Of a DNA stretch of 27,011 nucleotides, positions 16,204 through 24,011 are shown in pieces. The translations under genes and the position numbers were made by a program. Under the pieces are notes generated by a model. That model saw only the letters and a list, made by a program, of their open reading frames with translations. It was not told the DNA's origin and made no database searches. Origin of the DNA: Mediterranea massiliensis (GTDB taxonomy: Bacteria > Bacteroidota > Bacteroidia > Bacteroidales > Bacteroidaceae); the NCBI GenBank assembly GCA_958402075.1, contig CATXSD010000031.1, positions 1 to 27,011 of the forward strand, written 5' to 3'. Position 1 is the stretch's first letter. Each line of letters starts with the position of its first letter.

Positions 16204-16241
16204 AAAAAAAGGATGCGCCCCAACCGGACGCATCCTTTTTT
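16204..16241. terminator. Bidirectional intrinsic terminator between S9 peptidase and fumarase genes
   Basis: A run of seven A, then GGATGCG (16211-16217), an 11-base loop, CGCATCC (16229-16235) and six T. On the plus strand it ends the GH127-S9 peptidase transcript; on the minus strand it ends the fumarase transcript, whose stop codon is about 20 bases away. The two genes converge here. Confidence 0.9.
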
Positions 16242-16261
16242 ATCTCTATCTATACCGTCAC

Positions 16262-17899
16262 TTACTTGCAGCAGCGGGGCTTCAGTTGCTTGAAGAAGTC
16301 GTTGCCCTTGTCGTCCACGAGGATGAAGGCGGGGAAGTCTTCCACTTCAATCTTCCAGATGGCTTCCATGCCCAGTTCGGGATATTCCACGCACTCGATG
16401 CTCTTGATATTGTTCTGGGCCAGGATGGCTGCCGGGCCGCCGATGGAGCCGAGGTAGAAACCGCCGTGCTTCTTGCAGGCGTCGGTCACGGCCTGGCTGC
16501 GGTTACCCTTGGCCAGCATGATCATGCTGCCTCCATGGCTCTGGAACAGGTCAACGTACGGGTCCATACGGCCGGCTGTCGTGGGGCCCATCGAGCCGCA
16601 GGCCATGCCCTTCGGCGTCTTGGCCGGACCGGCGTAGTAGATGGGATGGTCCTTGATGTACTGGGGCAGGTCTTCGCCGCGGTCCAGACGCTCTTTCAGC
16701 TTGGCGTGCGCAATGTCACGGCCTACGATGATGGTACCGTTCAGGCTCAGACGGGTGGCAACCGGATACTTGGTCAGCTCCTTCAGGATGTCGGCCATCG
16801 GCTGGTTCAGGTTGATCTTCACGGCATCGCCTTCGCCGGCCTGACGCAGTTCTGCCGGAATCAGTTCGCCCGGATGGCTGTCCAGCTTCTCGATCCAGAT
16901 GCCGTCCTTGTTGATCTTGCAACGGATGTTGCGGTCGGCCGAGCACGATACACCCAGACCGACGGGGCACGAAGCACCGTGGCGCGGCAGACGGATGATG
17001 CGCACGTCGTGTGCGTAGTACTTGCCGCCGAACTGTGCACCCAGGCCGATGTTGTGGGCCTCTTCGAGCACCTTCTTCTCCAGCTCGATGTCGCGGAAGG
17101 CACGGCCATATTCGTTGCCCGTCGTAGGCAGATTGTCGTAGAAACGGGTAGAAGCCAGCTTCACGGTCAGCAGGTTCTTCTCGGCTGACGTACCGCCGAT
17201 GACGAAAGCAATGTGGTAGGGAGGGCAGGCAGCCGTACCCAGCGTCTTCATCTTCTCCACGAGGAACGGAACCAGTGTTTCGGGGTTCAGGATGGCTTTG
17301 GTCTCCTGATACAGATATGTCTTGTTGGCCGAACCGCCGCCCTTTGTCACGCAGAGGAACTCGTACTCCATGCCCTGGGTAGCCTCGATGTCAATCTGTG
17401 CAGGGAGGTTGCAGCGGGTGTTCACCTCTTCGTACATGGTGAGCGGAGCGTTCTGCGAGTAGCGCAGGTTCTCTTCCGTATATGTTTTGTACACACCCAG
17501 CGACAGGGCCTCTTCGTCGCAGTAGCCCGTCCACACCTGCTGGCCTTTCTCGCCGTGGATGATGGCCGTACCGGTGTCCTGGCAGAAGGGGAGCACTCCC
17601 TTGGCAGCCACTTCGGCATTGCGCAGGAAGGTCAGTGCCACGTACTTGTCGTTGTCGCTGGCTTCGGGGTCGCTCAGAATCTTGGCCACCTGCTCGTTGT
17701 GCGAGCGGCGCAGCATGAACGACACGTCGCGGAAGGCAGCGTTGGCCATGGCGGTCAATCCTTCCTTCTCGATCTTCAGGATGGGTTTTCCTTCAAACTC
17801 GCTTACGGACACGTAGTCCTTGGTAAGCAGATAATACTCAGTCGTATCCTTGCCCTTCTCGAACATGGGCTGATACTTGAACGGAGGTGTTGTTGCCAT
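16262..17899 (-). CDS. Class I fumarate hydratase (4Fe-4S, FumA/FumB type)
   Basis: 545 residues, the single-chain class I form. It interconverts fumarate and malate in the cytoplasm; in Bacteroidales it serves the reductive branch that makes succinate and propionate. The three cluster ligands are C106 (PFCQDTG), C225 (ACPPYH) and C319 (SCSADRN). Their spacing of 119 and 94 residues equals that of the Leishmania class I enzyme (C133, C252, C346). The KGGGSANKTYL and GGTSAEKNLL motifs are typical. The C-terminal beta-domain has HPIYYAGPAKTPKG and GSMGPTTAGRMDPYVD, expected for this fold. The cluster makes the enzyme oxygen-sensitive, fitting an anaerobe. It starts at ATG 17899 and is transcribed alone towards the shared terminator at 16204. 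Confidence 0.95.
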   Translation of the reverse strand: MATTPPFKYQPMFEKGKDTTEYYLLTKDYVSVSEFEGKPILKIEKEGLTAMANAAFRDVSFMLRRSHNEQVAKILSDPEASDNDKYVALTFLRNAEVAAKGVLPFCQDTGTAIIHGEKGQQVWTGYCDEEALSLGVYKTYTEENLRYSQNAPLTMYEEVNTRCNLPAQIDIEATQGMEYEFLCVTKGGGSANKTYLYQETKAILNPETLVPFLVEKMKTLGTAACPPYHIAFVIGGTSAEKNLLTVKLASTRFYDNLPTTGNEYGRAFRDIELEKKVLEEAHNIGLGAQFGGKYYAHDVRIIRLPRHGASCPVGLGVSCSADRNIRCKINKDGIWIEKLDSHPGELIPAELRQAGEGDAVKINLNQPMADILKELTKYPVATRLSLNGTIIVGRDIAHAKLKERLDRGEDLPQYIKDHPIYYAGPAKTPKGMACGSMGPTTAGRMDPYVDLFQSHGGSMIMLAKGNRSQAVTDACKKHGGFYLGSIGGPAAILAQNNIKSIECVEYPELGMEAIWKIEVEDFPAFILVDDKGNDFFKQLKPRCCK

Positions 17900-17940
17900 A
17901 ATTACAAATTGTTTAAAAGGTTGTTCAATCTTGATTGATG

Positions 17941-17948
17941 CAAAGGTA
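17941..17948 (-). promoter_or_regulatory. Putative promoter -7 element for fumarase
   Basis: The minus strand reads TACCTTTG, an exact match to TAnnTTTG, 41 bases upstream of the fumarase ATG. No clear TTG at -33. Confidence 0.5.
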
Positions 17949-18024
17949 AGAAGTATTATCGAAATATTTCTTTAATCGAAAGCGTTTTCTTCGGCGGGGA
18001 GGGAGGTTTTTAGGAATAATTTAT

Positions 18025-18032
18025 TAGCTTTG
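18025..18032 (+). promoter_or_regulatory. Putative promoter -7 element for the mntA-hepT pair
   Basis: TAGCTTTG matches TAnnTTTG and lies 23 bases upstream of the mntA-like ATG, leaving a very short leader. No clear -33 element is seen. Confidence 0.45.
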
Positions 18033-18040
18033 TATCGGAG

Positions 18041-18047
18041 AAAGGAG
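18041..18047 (+). promoter_or_regulatory. Strong Shine-Dalgarno sequence before mntA-like gene
   Basis: AAAGGAG ends eight bases before the ATG at 18056. A near-consensus Shine-Dalgarno sequence is uncommon in Bacteroidetes and I noticed none as strong before the neighbouring genes. It supports the start and may reflect a foreign origin. Confidence 0.65.
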
Positions 18048-18055
18048 ACGTCTTT

Positions 18056-18352
18056 ATGAAATCGACAGAAGAAGTAATCGAAATCTTGCGCGAATTCAAG
18101 CGTACCTCGGCCGAGAAGTATGGCATCGAGCAACTCGCCCTGTTCGGCTCCGTTGCCCGCGGAGAGCAGACGGAGGAAAGCGACATTGACGTGTGTGTGA
18201 AGCCTTCGCGAGCCATTGACTATTTCACCCTGCAAGACATAAAAGAAGACTTGGAGAAACTGTTCCATCTGAAAGTTGATTTACTAACCCTACACGAGAA
18301 CATGCGCCGCCTGTTCCGTCAAAACATTGAACGCGATGCAATCTATATCTAA
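18056..18352 (+). CDS. MntA-like minimal nucleotidyltransferase antitoxin
   Basis: 98 residues, a stand-alone MNT domain of the polymerase-beta superfamily. The signature is complete: LFGSVARGEQTEESDIDV, with GS at 31-32 and the two metal-binding aspartates of the SDxD motif at 43 and 45. A third acidic residue sits in KVDLLT near 75. In characterised MntA-HepT pairs this enzyme adds AMP to a tyrosine of the HEPN toxin and so silences it. The next gene is a HEPN protein in the expected order, overlapping by 17 bases, which supports antitoxin function. The pair's base composition is lower in GC than its neighbours, suggesting acquisition by transfer. The antitoxin frame is intact although the partner toxin frame is broken. 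Confidence 0.9.
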   Translation: MKSTEEVIEILREFKRTSAEKYGIEQLALFGSVARGEQTEESDIDVCVKPSRAIDYFTLQDIKEDLEKLFHLKVDLLTLHENMRRLFRQNIERDAIYI

Positions 18353-18751
18353 AGACCAAATTACTGATATGCTTCAGTTTGTGGAACGGCAAATTGTCTT
18401 TACCCTTGAGACAACACGAAAAGTCAACACTTATCATGATTTTTTAGTATCCCAGGACTCTATGGTTCTGTTCAACTCTACTTGCATGTGCCTGCAAAGC
18501 ATTGGAGAAACCATCAAGCAAGTGGACGACCGTACCTGTGGAAAACTTTCTCACGCTATCCTTCAACCCCATGGAAGAAAGTGATAGGAATGAGAAATAT
18601 CATCTCGCATGAATACCTGTCCATTGATCCCCAAGTCATATTTGCCACTGCAAAGACGAGGCTTCATCCCCTCCTCACCGACATACGCCAAGTGCTGGCA
18701 GACATCGAGGCAGGTCTGCGCGACAACGAACTGCAGACGGCAGGAGAATGA
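18336..18751 (+). pseudogene. HepT-like HEPN RNase toxin (DUF86), frameshifted
   Basis: Two reading frames together make one HepT protein. The first part (ATG 18336, overlapping the antitoxin gene by 17 bases) gives MQSISKDQITDMLQFVERQI through to about VDDRTCGK and would stop at 18584. The second part continues in the -1 frame from about 18540 as KTFSRYPSTPWKKVIGMRN and ends at 18751. Restoring one base near the AAAA or TTT run at about 18542-18549 gives 138 residues, a normal HepT length. The second part holds RNIISHEY, the RX4HXY motif whose Arg and His form the RNase site and whose Tyr is the AMPylation target. The frameshift removes this motif from the first product. I see no canonical X-XXY-YYZ slippery heptamer, so a disabling one-base deletion, or a sequencing error, is more likely than programmed frameshifting. 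Confidence 0.85.
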
Positions 18752-18773
18752 ATCGTGAAGAAGAAGGCAGGCA

Positions 18774-20765
18774 TCAGTTACCCACCCTCTTCATCCGCTC
18801 TATCAGTTCGTCGCCCAGCGCGCTCTTCACCTCGATATGCTTCAGCACGGCGGTGACAAACGGATTGCTCTCGAAGTCGCCGCGCACCTGCTCGAAGTCC
18901 ATTTCCTTCTCCAGCCGCGAGCCGTCGGCACCGAAGCCCGTCATGGAAGCCAGGGAGAATTCCTTCTTGGCATCTTCATAAACCATGCGGTCCAGGCCGA
19001 TGACGGCTTCCTTCCACTTCTCCACGATGCGAATGATGTCGGCAGCGGTCATGTCTTCGGGCTTCACCCCGTAGAACTCCTCCAACTTTCCGTAGGCCCA
19101 GGTCCATTCGTAGGTATAATAGTTGCGGTGCATCCGTTCGAACTCCGCGTTGATTTCCTTCAGCTTGTTCACCGTGCCTTGTTCTATCGCGTCCGTCAAT
19201 GTGTCCACCTCGCTTTTGGGCGCTATCAGTCCCGAGATATCCACCCACTCGCCGCTGCCGATGGAAGTGTCCGGCACCAGACGGGCACGGATTTCATCGT
19301 CCGTACAGCAATCAAAGCCTTCGAGCCGCTTGATGACGGAATTGCCCAGGAACTTGTGGATGGCTATTTCGTAGAACCTGATGCCGTTCACCAACGACGA
19401 ATTGCGTATCTTGGCACTGTGGAACGAGTAGATGTCGGACAGTTCGCCACTGGCATGGCGCAGATTGAGCAGCGTCTCGCGCCCCTTGAACATCTTCTGC
19501 ACGGTATAGGGGCTGAGCAGGTTGTAGTTGATGAAGTCCAGCTTATCGGGGTCCGTGCGTCCGTCGCGCTTGGGCCACTTCTGTGCGTCGCGGATGGTTC
19601 CTACGCTGCGCAGGTTGACGCCCGGCACCAGATAGGTCGTGTTGTTCTGCTCTATCAGGTACGAGAACGGCAGGTTCGACGTGTCCGCGTGGTTGACATG
19701 CCGGCCCATGACCAGTGAAAAAGCTCCCACCCGGGCCGGCCAGAGGATGTAGGAGTCGGATGTCGTCTTGGCTCCGCGCTCCAGGGTCCCCTGATGAATG
19801 GGTCCCAGCTTGTACATGTGGTTGCTCTGGTTGGAACCCGAACCGGCATTCATGAACGAGAACATGCCCGCAATGAGCAGCGTCGACTTGTGGTGTGTCA
19901 CGGTGAAAGGACCGGCAAAGATGGCACATGCCTCACCGTTCTCGCCCTGGCAGTTGCTGAAGAACAGGGAATCCGAAGCCGAATAGTTGTGCCCCAGCTT
20001 GCAGGCCTGACCCACAAAACAACGCGTCAGCATGGCACCGTCGTCCACATGCGAACCGCTGGAAAGGATGAAGTCGTCGCAGATGACTCCGTCACCCACC
20101 TGCACCGGGGCGGCTTCGTTGCTGTTGATACTGCCGTTGGACAGACGGCAGGTACCCGAGATGCGGGCATAGTCGCCGACACGGACGTTCCGGACCGAGC
20201 CTGTATTCAGAATGGTCACATGACTGCCGATGGTGCCTACCGCCGAAGCATGCTTGCCTGCATAATAATCGGCAATTTCCTTCAGGCGGACAGTCAGTTC
20301 AGGACGATGGCGGTAGAGGGCCATGATATAGGCCAGGTGGGCCGACAGCTTGTCATTGATTACCACCTCACGGCCGCCCGTCTCGTTCAGTACAGACACC
20401 TCCACCCCATTGCCGAACCTTGACACACCGTCCACCAGCAGGATGTCCACATTCTCGATGAACGTGTCATGTCCAATCTCGTAGTTGGCAATATAGTTCT
20501 GAATATGCTCGATGCAGCAGTTGTCGCCCACCGTCACGTTGTGCAACGTCACATGCCGCAGGCCGGAATGTTTGCAGATGCCTCCCGGCAAGATGAACTC
20601 CCCCTGAAAGACTCCCAACTTCACCTCACCCGAGAAACGGGTATGATGCACAAATTCTGTCGAAAAGCCGTCCGCCACGCGAACCTTCTCCCAATCGTCG
20701 GCCAGGCAGGACTGGCTCTTCAGCCGAAGGATTTCATCTTCGGTCAAGTTTCTGTAATTCTCCAT
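18774..20765 (-). CDS. DUF4954 family protein with left-handed beta-helix repeats, function unknown
   Basis: 663 residues, no signal peptide, so cytoplasmic. I recognise it as the conserved Bacteroidetes family DUF4954. Residues about 55-135 and 175-300 show hexapeptide-like periodicity (for example VTLHNVTVGDNCCIEHIQNY and VRNVRVGDYARISGTC), the pattern of left-handed beta-helices in acyltransferases and sugar nucleotidyltransferases. A highly characteristic central segment follows: SNHMYKLGPIHQGTLERG (315-332) and GRHVNHADTSNLPFSYL (354-370), rich in His, Asn and Asp. The C-terminal 130 residues are predicted mainly helical (TVNKLKEINAEFERMHRNYYTYEW). A transferase or ligand-binding role is possible but unproven. 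It lies downstream of hflX on the same strand, with a strong RNA hairpin in the gap, and converges on hepT with 22 bases between the genes. Confidence 0.85.
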   Translation of the reverse strand: MENYRNLTEDEILRLKSQSCLADDWEKVRVADGFSTEFVHHTRFSGEVKLGVFQGEFILPGGICKHSGLRHVTLHNVTVGDNCCIEHIQNYIANYEIGHDTFIENVDILLVDGVSRFGNGVEVSVLNETGGREVVINDKLSAHLAYIMALYRHRPELTVRLKEIADYYAGKHASAVGTIGSHVTILNTGSVRNVRVGDYARISGTCRLSNGSINSNEAAPVQVGDGVICDDFILSSGSHVDDGAMLTRCFVGQACKLGHNYSASDSLFFSNCQGENGEACAIFAGPFTVTHHKSTLLIAGMFSFMNAGSGSNQSNHMYKLGPIHQGTLERGAKTTSDSYILWPARVGAFSLVMGRHVNHADTSNLPFSYLIEQNNTTYLVPGVNLRSVGTIRDAQKWPKRDGRTDPDKLDFINYNLLSPYTVQKMFKGRETLLNLRHASGELSDIYSFHSAKIRNSSLVNGIRFYEIAIHKFLGNSVIKRLEGFDCCTDDEIRARLVPDTSIGSGEWVDISGLIAPKSEVDTLTDAIEQGTVNKLKEINAEFERMHRNYYTYEWTWAYGKLEEFYGVKPEDMTAADIIRIVEKWKEAVIGLDRMVYEDAKKEFSLASMTGFGADGSRLEKEMDFEQVRGDFESNPFVTAVLKHIEVKSALGDELIERMKRVGN

Positions 20766-20796
20766 GATACAGTTGTTAAGTTCCTTTTATAAACGC

Positions 20797-20849
20797 ATGA
20801 AACGCAGGCAGGCGAGAGCTTGGAGCAGCTCCGCCCACCTACGTTTCAT
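20797..20849 (-). other. Long RNA hairpin between hflX and the DUF4954 gene
   Basis: ATGAAACG at 20797-20804 and CGTTTCAT at 20842-20849 begin a longer inverted repeat that reaches the AGCT sequences near the loop. On the minus strand, which carries both flanking genes, the internal differences are all U-G or G-U wobbles plus a small bulge, giving a stem of about 20 pairs. On the plus strand the same positions would be C-A mismatches. No clean U-run follows, so it may be an attenuator, a processing site or a weak terminator. Confidence 0.65.
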
Positions 20850-20897
20850 AGAGATTCCTATCCGGTCCCTCCCAAGAGGCACCATCGAACATTTCCC

Positions 20898-22166
20898 CTA
20901 CACTTCTCCGTTCTCGTCGTAAGTCTGGTAAAGGAAATCGTTATACGGGTATTTCTGCACATGCAGTTCCTTGACGCGCTGGTAAACCATCGTCTTCATC
21001 TCCTCGATGTTGGTCTTCTCGCGTGCCGAGATGAACATGCAGTTGTCTTCCATCTTCGCCATCCACGTTCTCATCAGTTCTTCCAGCGACAAGTTCTCCC
21101 TGGTACGCGGAGTCAGGTCGTCTTCATCCTTCTTCACATACGTATAGGCATCTATTTTATTGAATATAAGCACCATCGGCTTTCCGGCCGCTCCGATGTC
21201 CGCCAGTGTTTTGTTCACCACGTCTATCTGTTCCTCGAAGTCGGGATGCGAGATGTCCACCACATGCAGCAGCAGGTCGGCTTCGCGCACCTCGTCCAGT
21301 GTCGACTTGAAGGAGTCCACCAGGTCGGTAGGAAGCTTGCGGATGAATCCTACCGTATCGCTGAGCAGGAACGGCAGGTTGTCGATGATTACCTTGCGCA
21401 CGGTAGTGTCGAGCGTGGCAAACAACTTGTTCTCGGCAAACACCTCGCTCTTGGCCAGCAGGTTCATCAAGGTAGACTTGCCCACGTTGGTATATCCCAC
21501 CAGTGCCACACGAATCAGCCGTCCGCGGTTCTTGCGCTGCGTAGCCTTCTGCTTGTCAATCTCGGCCAGACGCTCCTTCAGCAGCGACATGCGGTTCAGG
21601 ATGATACGGCGGTCCATTTCGAGCTGGGTTTCACCCGGGCCGCGAAGACCTACCGAACCCTTACCGCCACCGGCACCGGAACCACCTCCCTGGCGTTCCA
21701 GGTGCGTCCACAGTCGTTGCAGGCGCGGCAACATGTATTTATATTGTGCCAGCTCCACCTGCGTCTTGGCATTGGCCGTCTGTGCACGCATGGCGAAGAT
21801 GTCGAGGATGAGCGACGTACGGTCCAGAATCTTCACCTTCAGCTCCGCCTCGATGTTACGGATCTGCTTGGCCGACAGCTCGTCATCGAAGATCACCATA
21901 CCGATTTCCCTTTCCGCCTCCTCTTCGTCCTTGATATATTGTTTGATTTCGTCCAGCTTCCCCTTGCCGACATACGTCACCGAGTTAGCCTGGTCCAGTT
22001 TCTGTGTAAAGCGTTTCACCACTTCCGCTCCGGCTGTCTCAGCCAGAAAAGCCAGTTCGTCCAAATACTCATTCGTCTTCCGCTCGTCCTGCGTCTTCGT
22101 AATGAGTCCCACCAGCACCGCAGTTTCGACCTGCGCTTCGGAAATTACAAATTCTTTCATTGCCAT
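20898..22166 (-). CDS. hflX: Ribosome-associated GTPase HflX
   Basis: 422 residues. HflX binds 50S subunits and can split stalled 70S ribosomes, for example after heat stress or antibiotic exposure. The N-terminal HflX domain (about 10-150, including VTYVGKGKLDEI and the DDELSAKQIRNIE segment) is followed by a coiled linker with the glycine-rich loop GGGSGAGGGKGSVGLRGPGE (160-179). The G domain has G1 GYTNVGKST at 224-232, G3 DTVGF at 270-274, G4 NKID at 336-339 and G5 SARE at 380-383. The start is ATG 22166 or the one two codons on. The DUF4954 gene lies downstream on the same strand. A minus-strand TATATTTG element upstream and the terminator after susD suggest its own transcription unit. 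Confidence 0.95.
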   Translation of the reverse strand: MAMKEFVISEAQVETAVLVGLITKTQDERKTNEYLDELAFLAETAGAEVVKRFTQKLDQANSVTYVGKGKLDEIKQYIKDEEEAEREIGMVIFDDELSAKQIRNIEAELKVKILDRTSLILDIFAMRAQTANAKTQVELAQYKYMLPRLQRLWTHLERQGGGSGAGGGKGSVGLRGPGETQLEMDRRIILNRMSLLKERLAEIDKQKATQRKNRGRLIRVALVGYTNVGKSTLMNLLAKSEVFAENKLFATLDTTVRKVIIDNLPFLLSDTVGFIRKLPTDLVDSFKSTLDEVREADLLLHVVDISHPDFEEQIDVVNKTLADIGAAGKPMVLIFNKIDAYTYVKKDEDDLTPRTRENLSLEELMRTWMAKMEDNCMFISAREKTNIEEMKTMVYQRVKELHVQKYPYNDFLYQTYDENGEV

Positions 22167-22207
22167 GTTTGTCTCTCTTTCTTTTTATATAGATACAATC
22201 GTGACGG

Positions 22208-22215
22208 CAAATATA
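22208..22215 (-). promoter_or_regulatory. Putative promoter -7 element for hflX
   Basis: The minus strand reads TATATTTG, matching TAnnTTTG, 41 bases upstream of the hflX ATG. No clear -33 element is visible. Confidence 0.5.
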
Positions 22216-22283
22216 GGGATTTATCGGGAATGACCTGTAGAATGACCATTTAATTAACACAATAATTAAAACGAAACCACCCA

Positions 22284-22330
22284 TAAAAAAACTTACTCAG
22301 GAATACGTAGGATCGTAAGCCTGAGTAAGT
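22284..22330 (-). terminator. Intrinsic terminator of the SusC-SusD transcript
   Basis: ACTTACTCAGG (22291-22301) and CCTGAGTAAGT (22320-22330) form a perfect 11-pair stem; the loop contains a further TACG/CGTA pairing. On the minus strand the hairpin is followed by seven T. It lies about 55 bases past the susD stop and separates this operon from hflX. Confidence 0.92.
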
Positions 22331-22384
22331 ATTTATGTAAAATCAATATTAGGTTTCCTGATATTGTATCTTTTCAAAATCCAT

Positions 22385-23992
22385 TTATTGTCCAAGCCAG
22401 GTTTGATATAATCCACTTGGATCAGGATTTTCATAACCACGTAATGCCTCGTTATTATTCTCTTCGGTAATAACGATACAGAAGTTCATCCAAGCCGGTC
22501 TACCATCTGTATTGAGACGTGCTGCATCACTCCAGTTTGTTCCGGTATATCCACGTGTAACAGACATATCCAAACGCTTGACATCAAAGAAAGTCGTTCC
22601 TTCGCCCCACAACTCAATACGCTTCTGCAATACTATTTCATCAATAACATCGGTATTCTCGCACACATAAGACGCATCACGATAATTCTTCATGAATGTC
22701 TCCAACAACGCCTTACCTTCGGCCGCATTATCATGCGCAGCAGCCTCAGCCTCGATAAAATACATTTCTTCTACACGCATCAACGGATAGGCAGATGCAG
22801 AACCCACTGTATAATCACTCATATTACCACTGCCCGGACGGAACTTCACACCTGTATATTCAGGCAGATAGTTGTCTATACTGGGATCAATATACGGGGT
22901 CATTCCTTCCAGAGCACTACCTTTCGGTGCCTTCCACACTCTTTTGCGAAAATCCGTATCCTTAATTTTAGCATATAAGCTGGCATCTATCTTACTCATG
23001 ATTCCTCCACCATTGGCCCACGCGTAACCATACAGAGCTTCAGGCGACATAAAAGAGGCCCAATTCAGAATACCTGTTTGAACAGCCGCATCTTCGGCCT
23101 GCATTTGTGAGCCCCACATCCAGCAGGAAATGTCATTGAATCCGCTCGTTGTACTCAACCACTGCTCCTCTGTCATAGGAGAAGTTGCAGTAGCATCAAT
23201 AGCCTTGCGCGCATAAGTTTTAGCATTTGCATATTCTCCCAGCCACATATAATAGCGGGCCTTCAATCCATAAACGACATCCAAGTGCGGCAAAGTCTTG
23301 GTAGCAATAGTCAGATAGGGAATATATTCTTCTGCCTTGTTCAAATCGCCCAAGATAAACTCAGCCATTTTCTCACGTGTAGCACGGGGATTGTTACGGG
23401 CTTCTTCTTCTGTTGTAGCCTCAGTAACAATAGGCACAGTCAGATTCAGCACGTTATTTCCACTTTTGTTGGTAGCTGAAGTTTTGTCGTTTTCAAGGAA
23501 TTCAAAAGACTGTGCCATATCAAGGTACAACATGGCACGAAAAGCATAGCCGGCTCCCAGATATCCCAACTGAACTTCTGAAGCACTTTCCGGCTTTACG
23601 GCACCAATCATGTTATTGGCAGTTTGTACAAATTGCCAATAATAGTTCCATATAAACTGGCTGGCCGCACTATTAGGGCCTATACCGGTATTGGTAAACC
23701 AGAACTGATACCAAATCTGATATGCGCTGGCATTTATAGCCAGGTCACCGGTCATAACGTCACGTATATGGATTAACGAACCATATCCCCATTCCCAGTC
23801 ATTTCCTACTACATTTTCAACTTCGTTGGCAAAAGCAGGCATAGCCCATAACAAGGCTTCTGTTGCTTTGGCAGAAGAGCCTAATTGGTCAGTAGTAGCT
23901 ACATTGGTGGGCATTGTTTCGTCAATGCAACTGCTCAAAGACAAAGAAGCAGAACAGCAAATGCCCAATAATATTTTTGAAATATTCTTCAT
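22385..23992 (-). CDS. SusD/RagB family nutrient-binding outer-membrane lipoprotein
   Basis: 535 residues. The signal peptide ends in LSLSSC with C22 as the lipidated cysteine, followed by I-D-E, acidic residues of the kind that direct Bacteroidetes lipoproteins to the cell surface. SusD proteins form the lid over a SusC channel and capture glycans or peptides. The sequence has the helical TPR-like scaffold (ATEALLWAMPAFANEVENVV, LGYLGAGYAFRAMLYLDMAQSFEFL) and the conserved late segments YPLMRVEEMYFIEAEAAAH and IDEIVLQKRIELWGEGTTFFDVKRLD. The ligand cannot be inferred, as no degradative enzyme lies next to the pair inside the window. The gene begins 19 bases after susC and is visibly AT-richer than the genes to its left in the window. 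Confidence 0.95.
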   Translation of the reverse strand: MKNISKILLGICCSASLSLSSCIDETMPTNVATTDQLGSSAKATEALLWAMPAFANEVENVVGNDWEWGYGSLIHIRDVMTGDLAINASAYQIWYQFWFTNTGIGPNSAASQFIWNYYWQFVQTANNMIGAVKPESASEVQLGYLGAGYAFRAMLYLDMAQSFEFLENDKTSATNKSGNNVLNLTVPIVTEATTEEEARNNPRATREKMAEFILGDLNKAEEYIPYLTIATKTLPHLDVVYGLKARYYMWLGEYANAKTYARKAIDATATSPMTEEQWLSTTSGFNDISCWMWGSQMQAEDAAVQTGILNWASFMSPEALYGYAWANGGGIMSKIDASLYAKIKDTDFRKRVWKAPKGSALEGMTPYIDPSIDNYLPEYTGVKFRPGSGNMSDYTVGSASAYPLMRVEEMYFIEAEAAAHDNAAEGKALLETFMKNYRDASYVCENTDVIDEIVLQKRIELWGEGTTFFDVKRLDMSVTRGYTGTNWSDAARLNTDGRPAWMNFCIVITEENNNEALRGYENPDPSGLYQTWLGQ

Positions 23993-24011
23993 ATGTTACA
24001 ATTTTAATCTG

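Noticed and set aside
15934..16293. Short open frames on both strands through the 22-base palindrome array
   Set aside because: The peptides simply restate the repeat (recurring Gly-Asn, Phe-Pro and Val-Ser-Ser patterns) in every frame, as expected for a palindromic array with a period not divisible by three.
18336..18751. Programmed -1 frameshifting to make HepT
   Set aside because: The junction GGA-AAA-CTT-TCT has no canonical slippery heptamer, and I saw no obvious downstream pseudoknot. A simple one-base deletion explains it better, although phase variation cannot be excluded.
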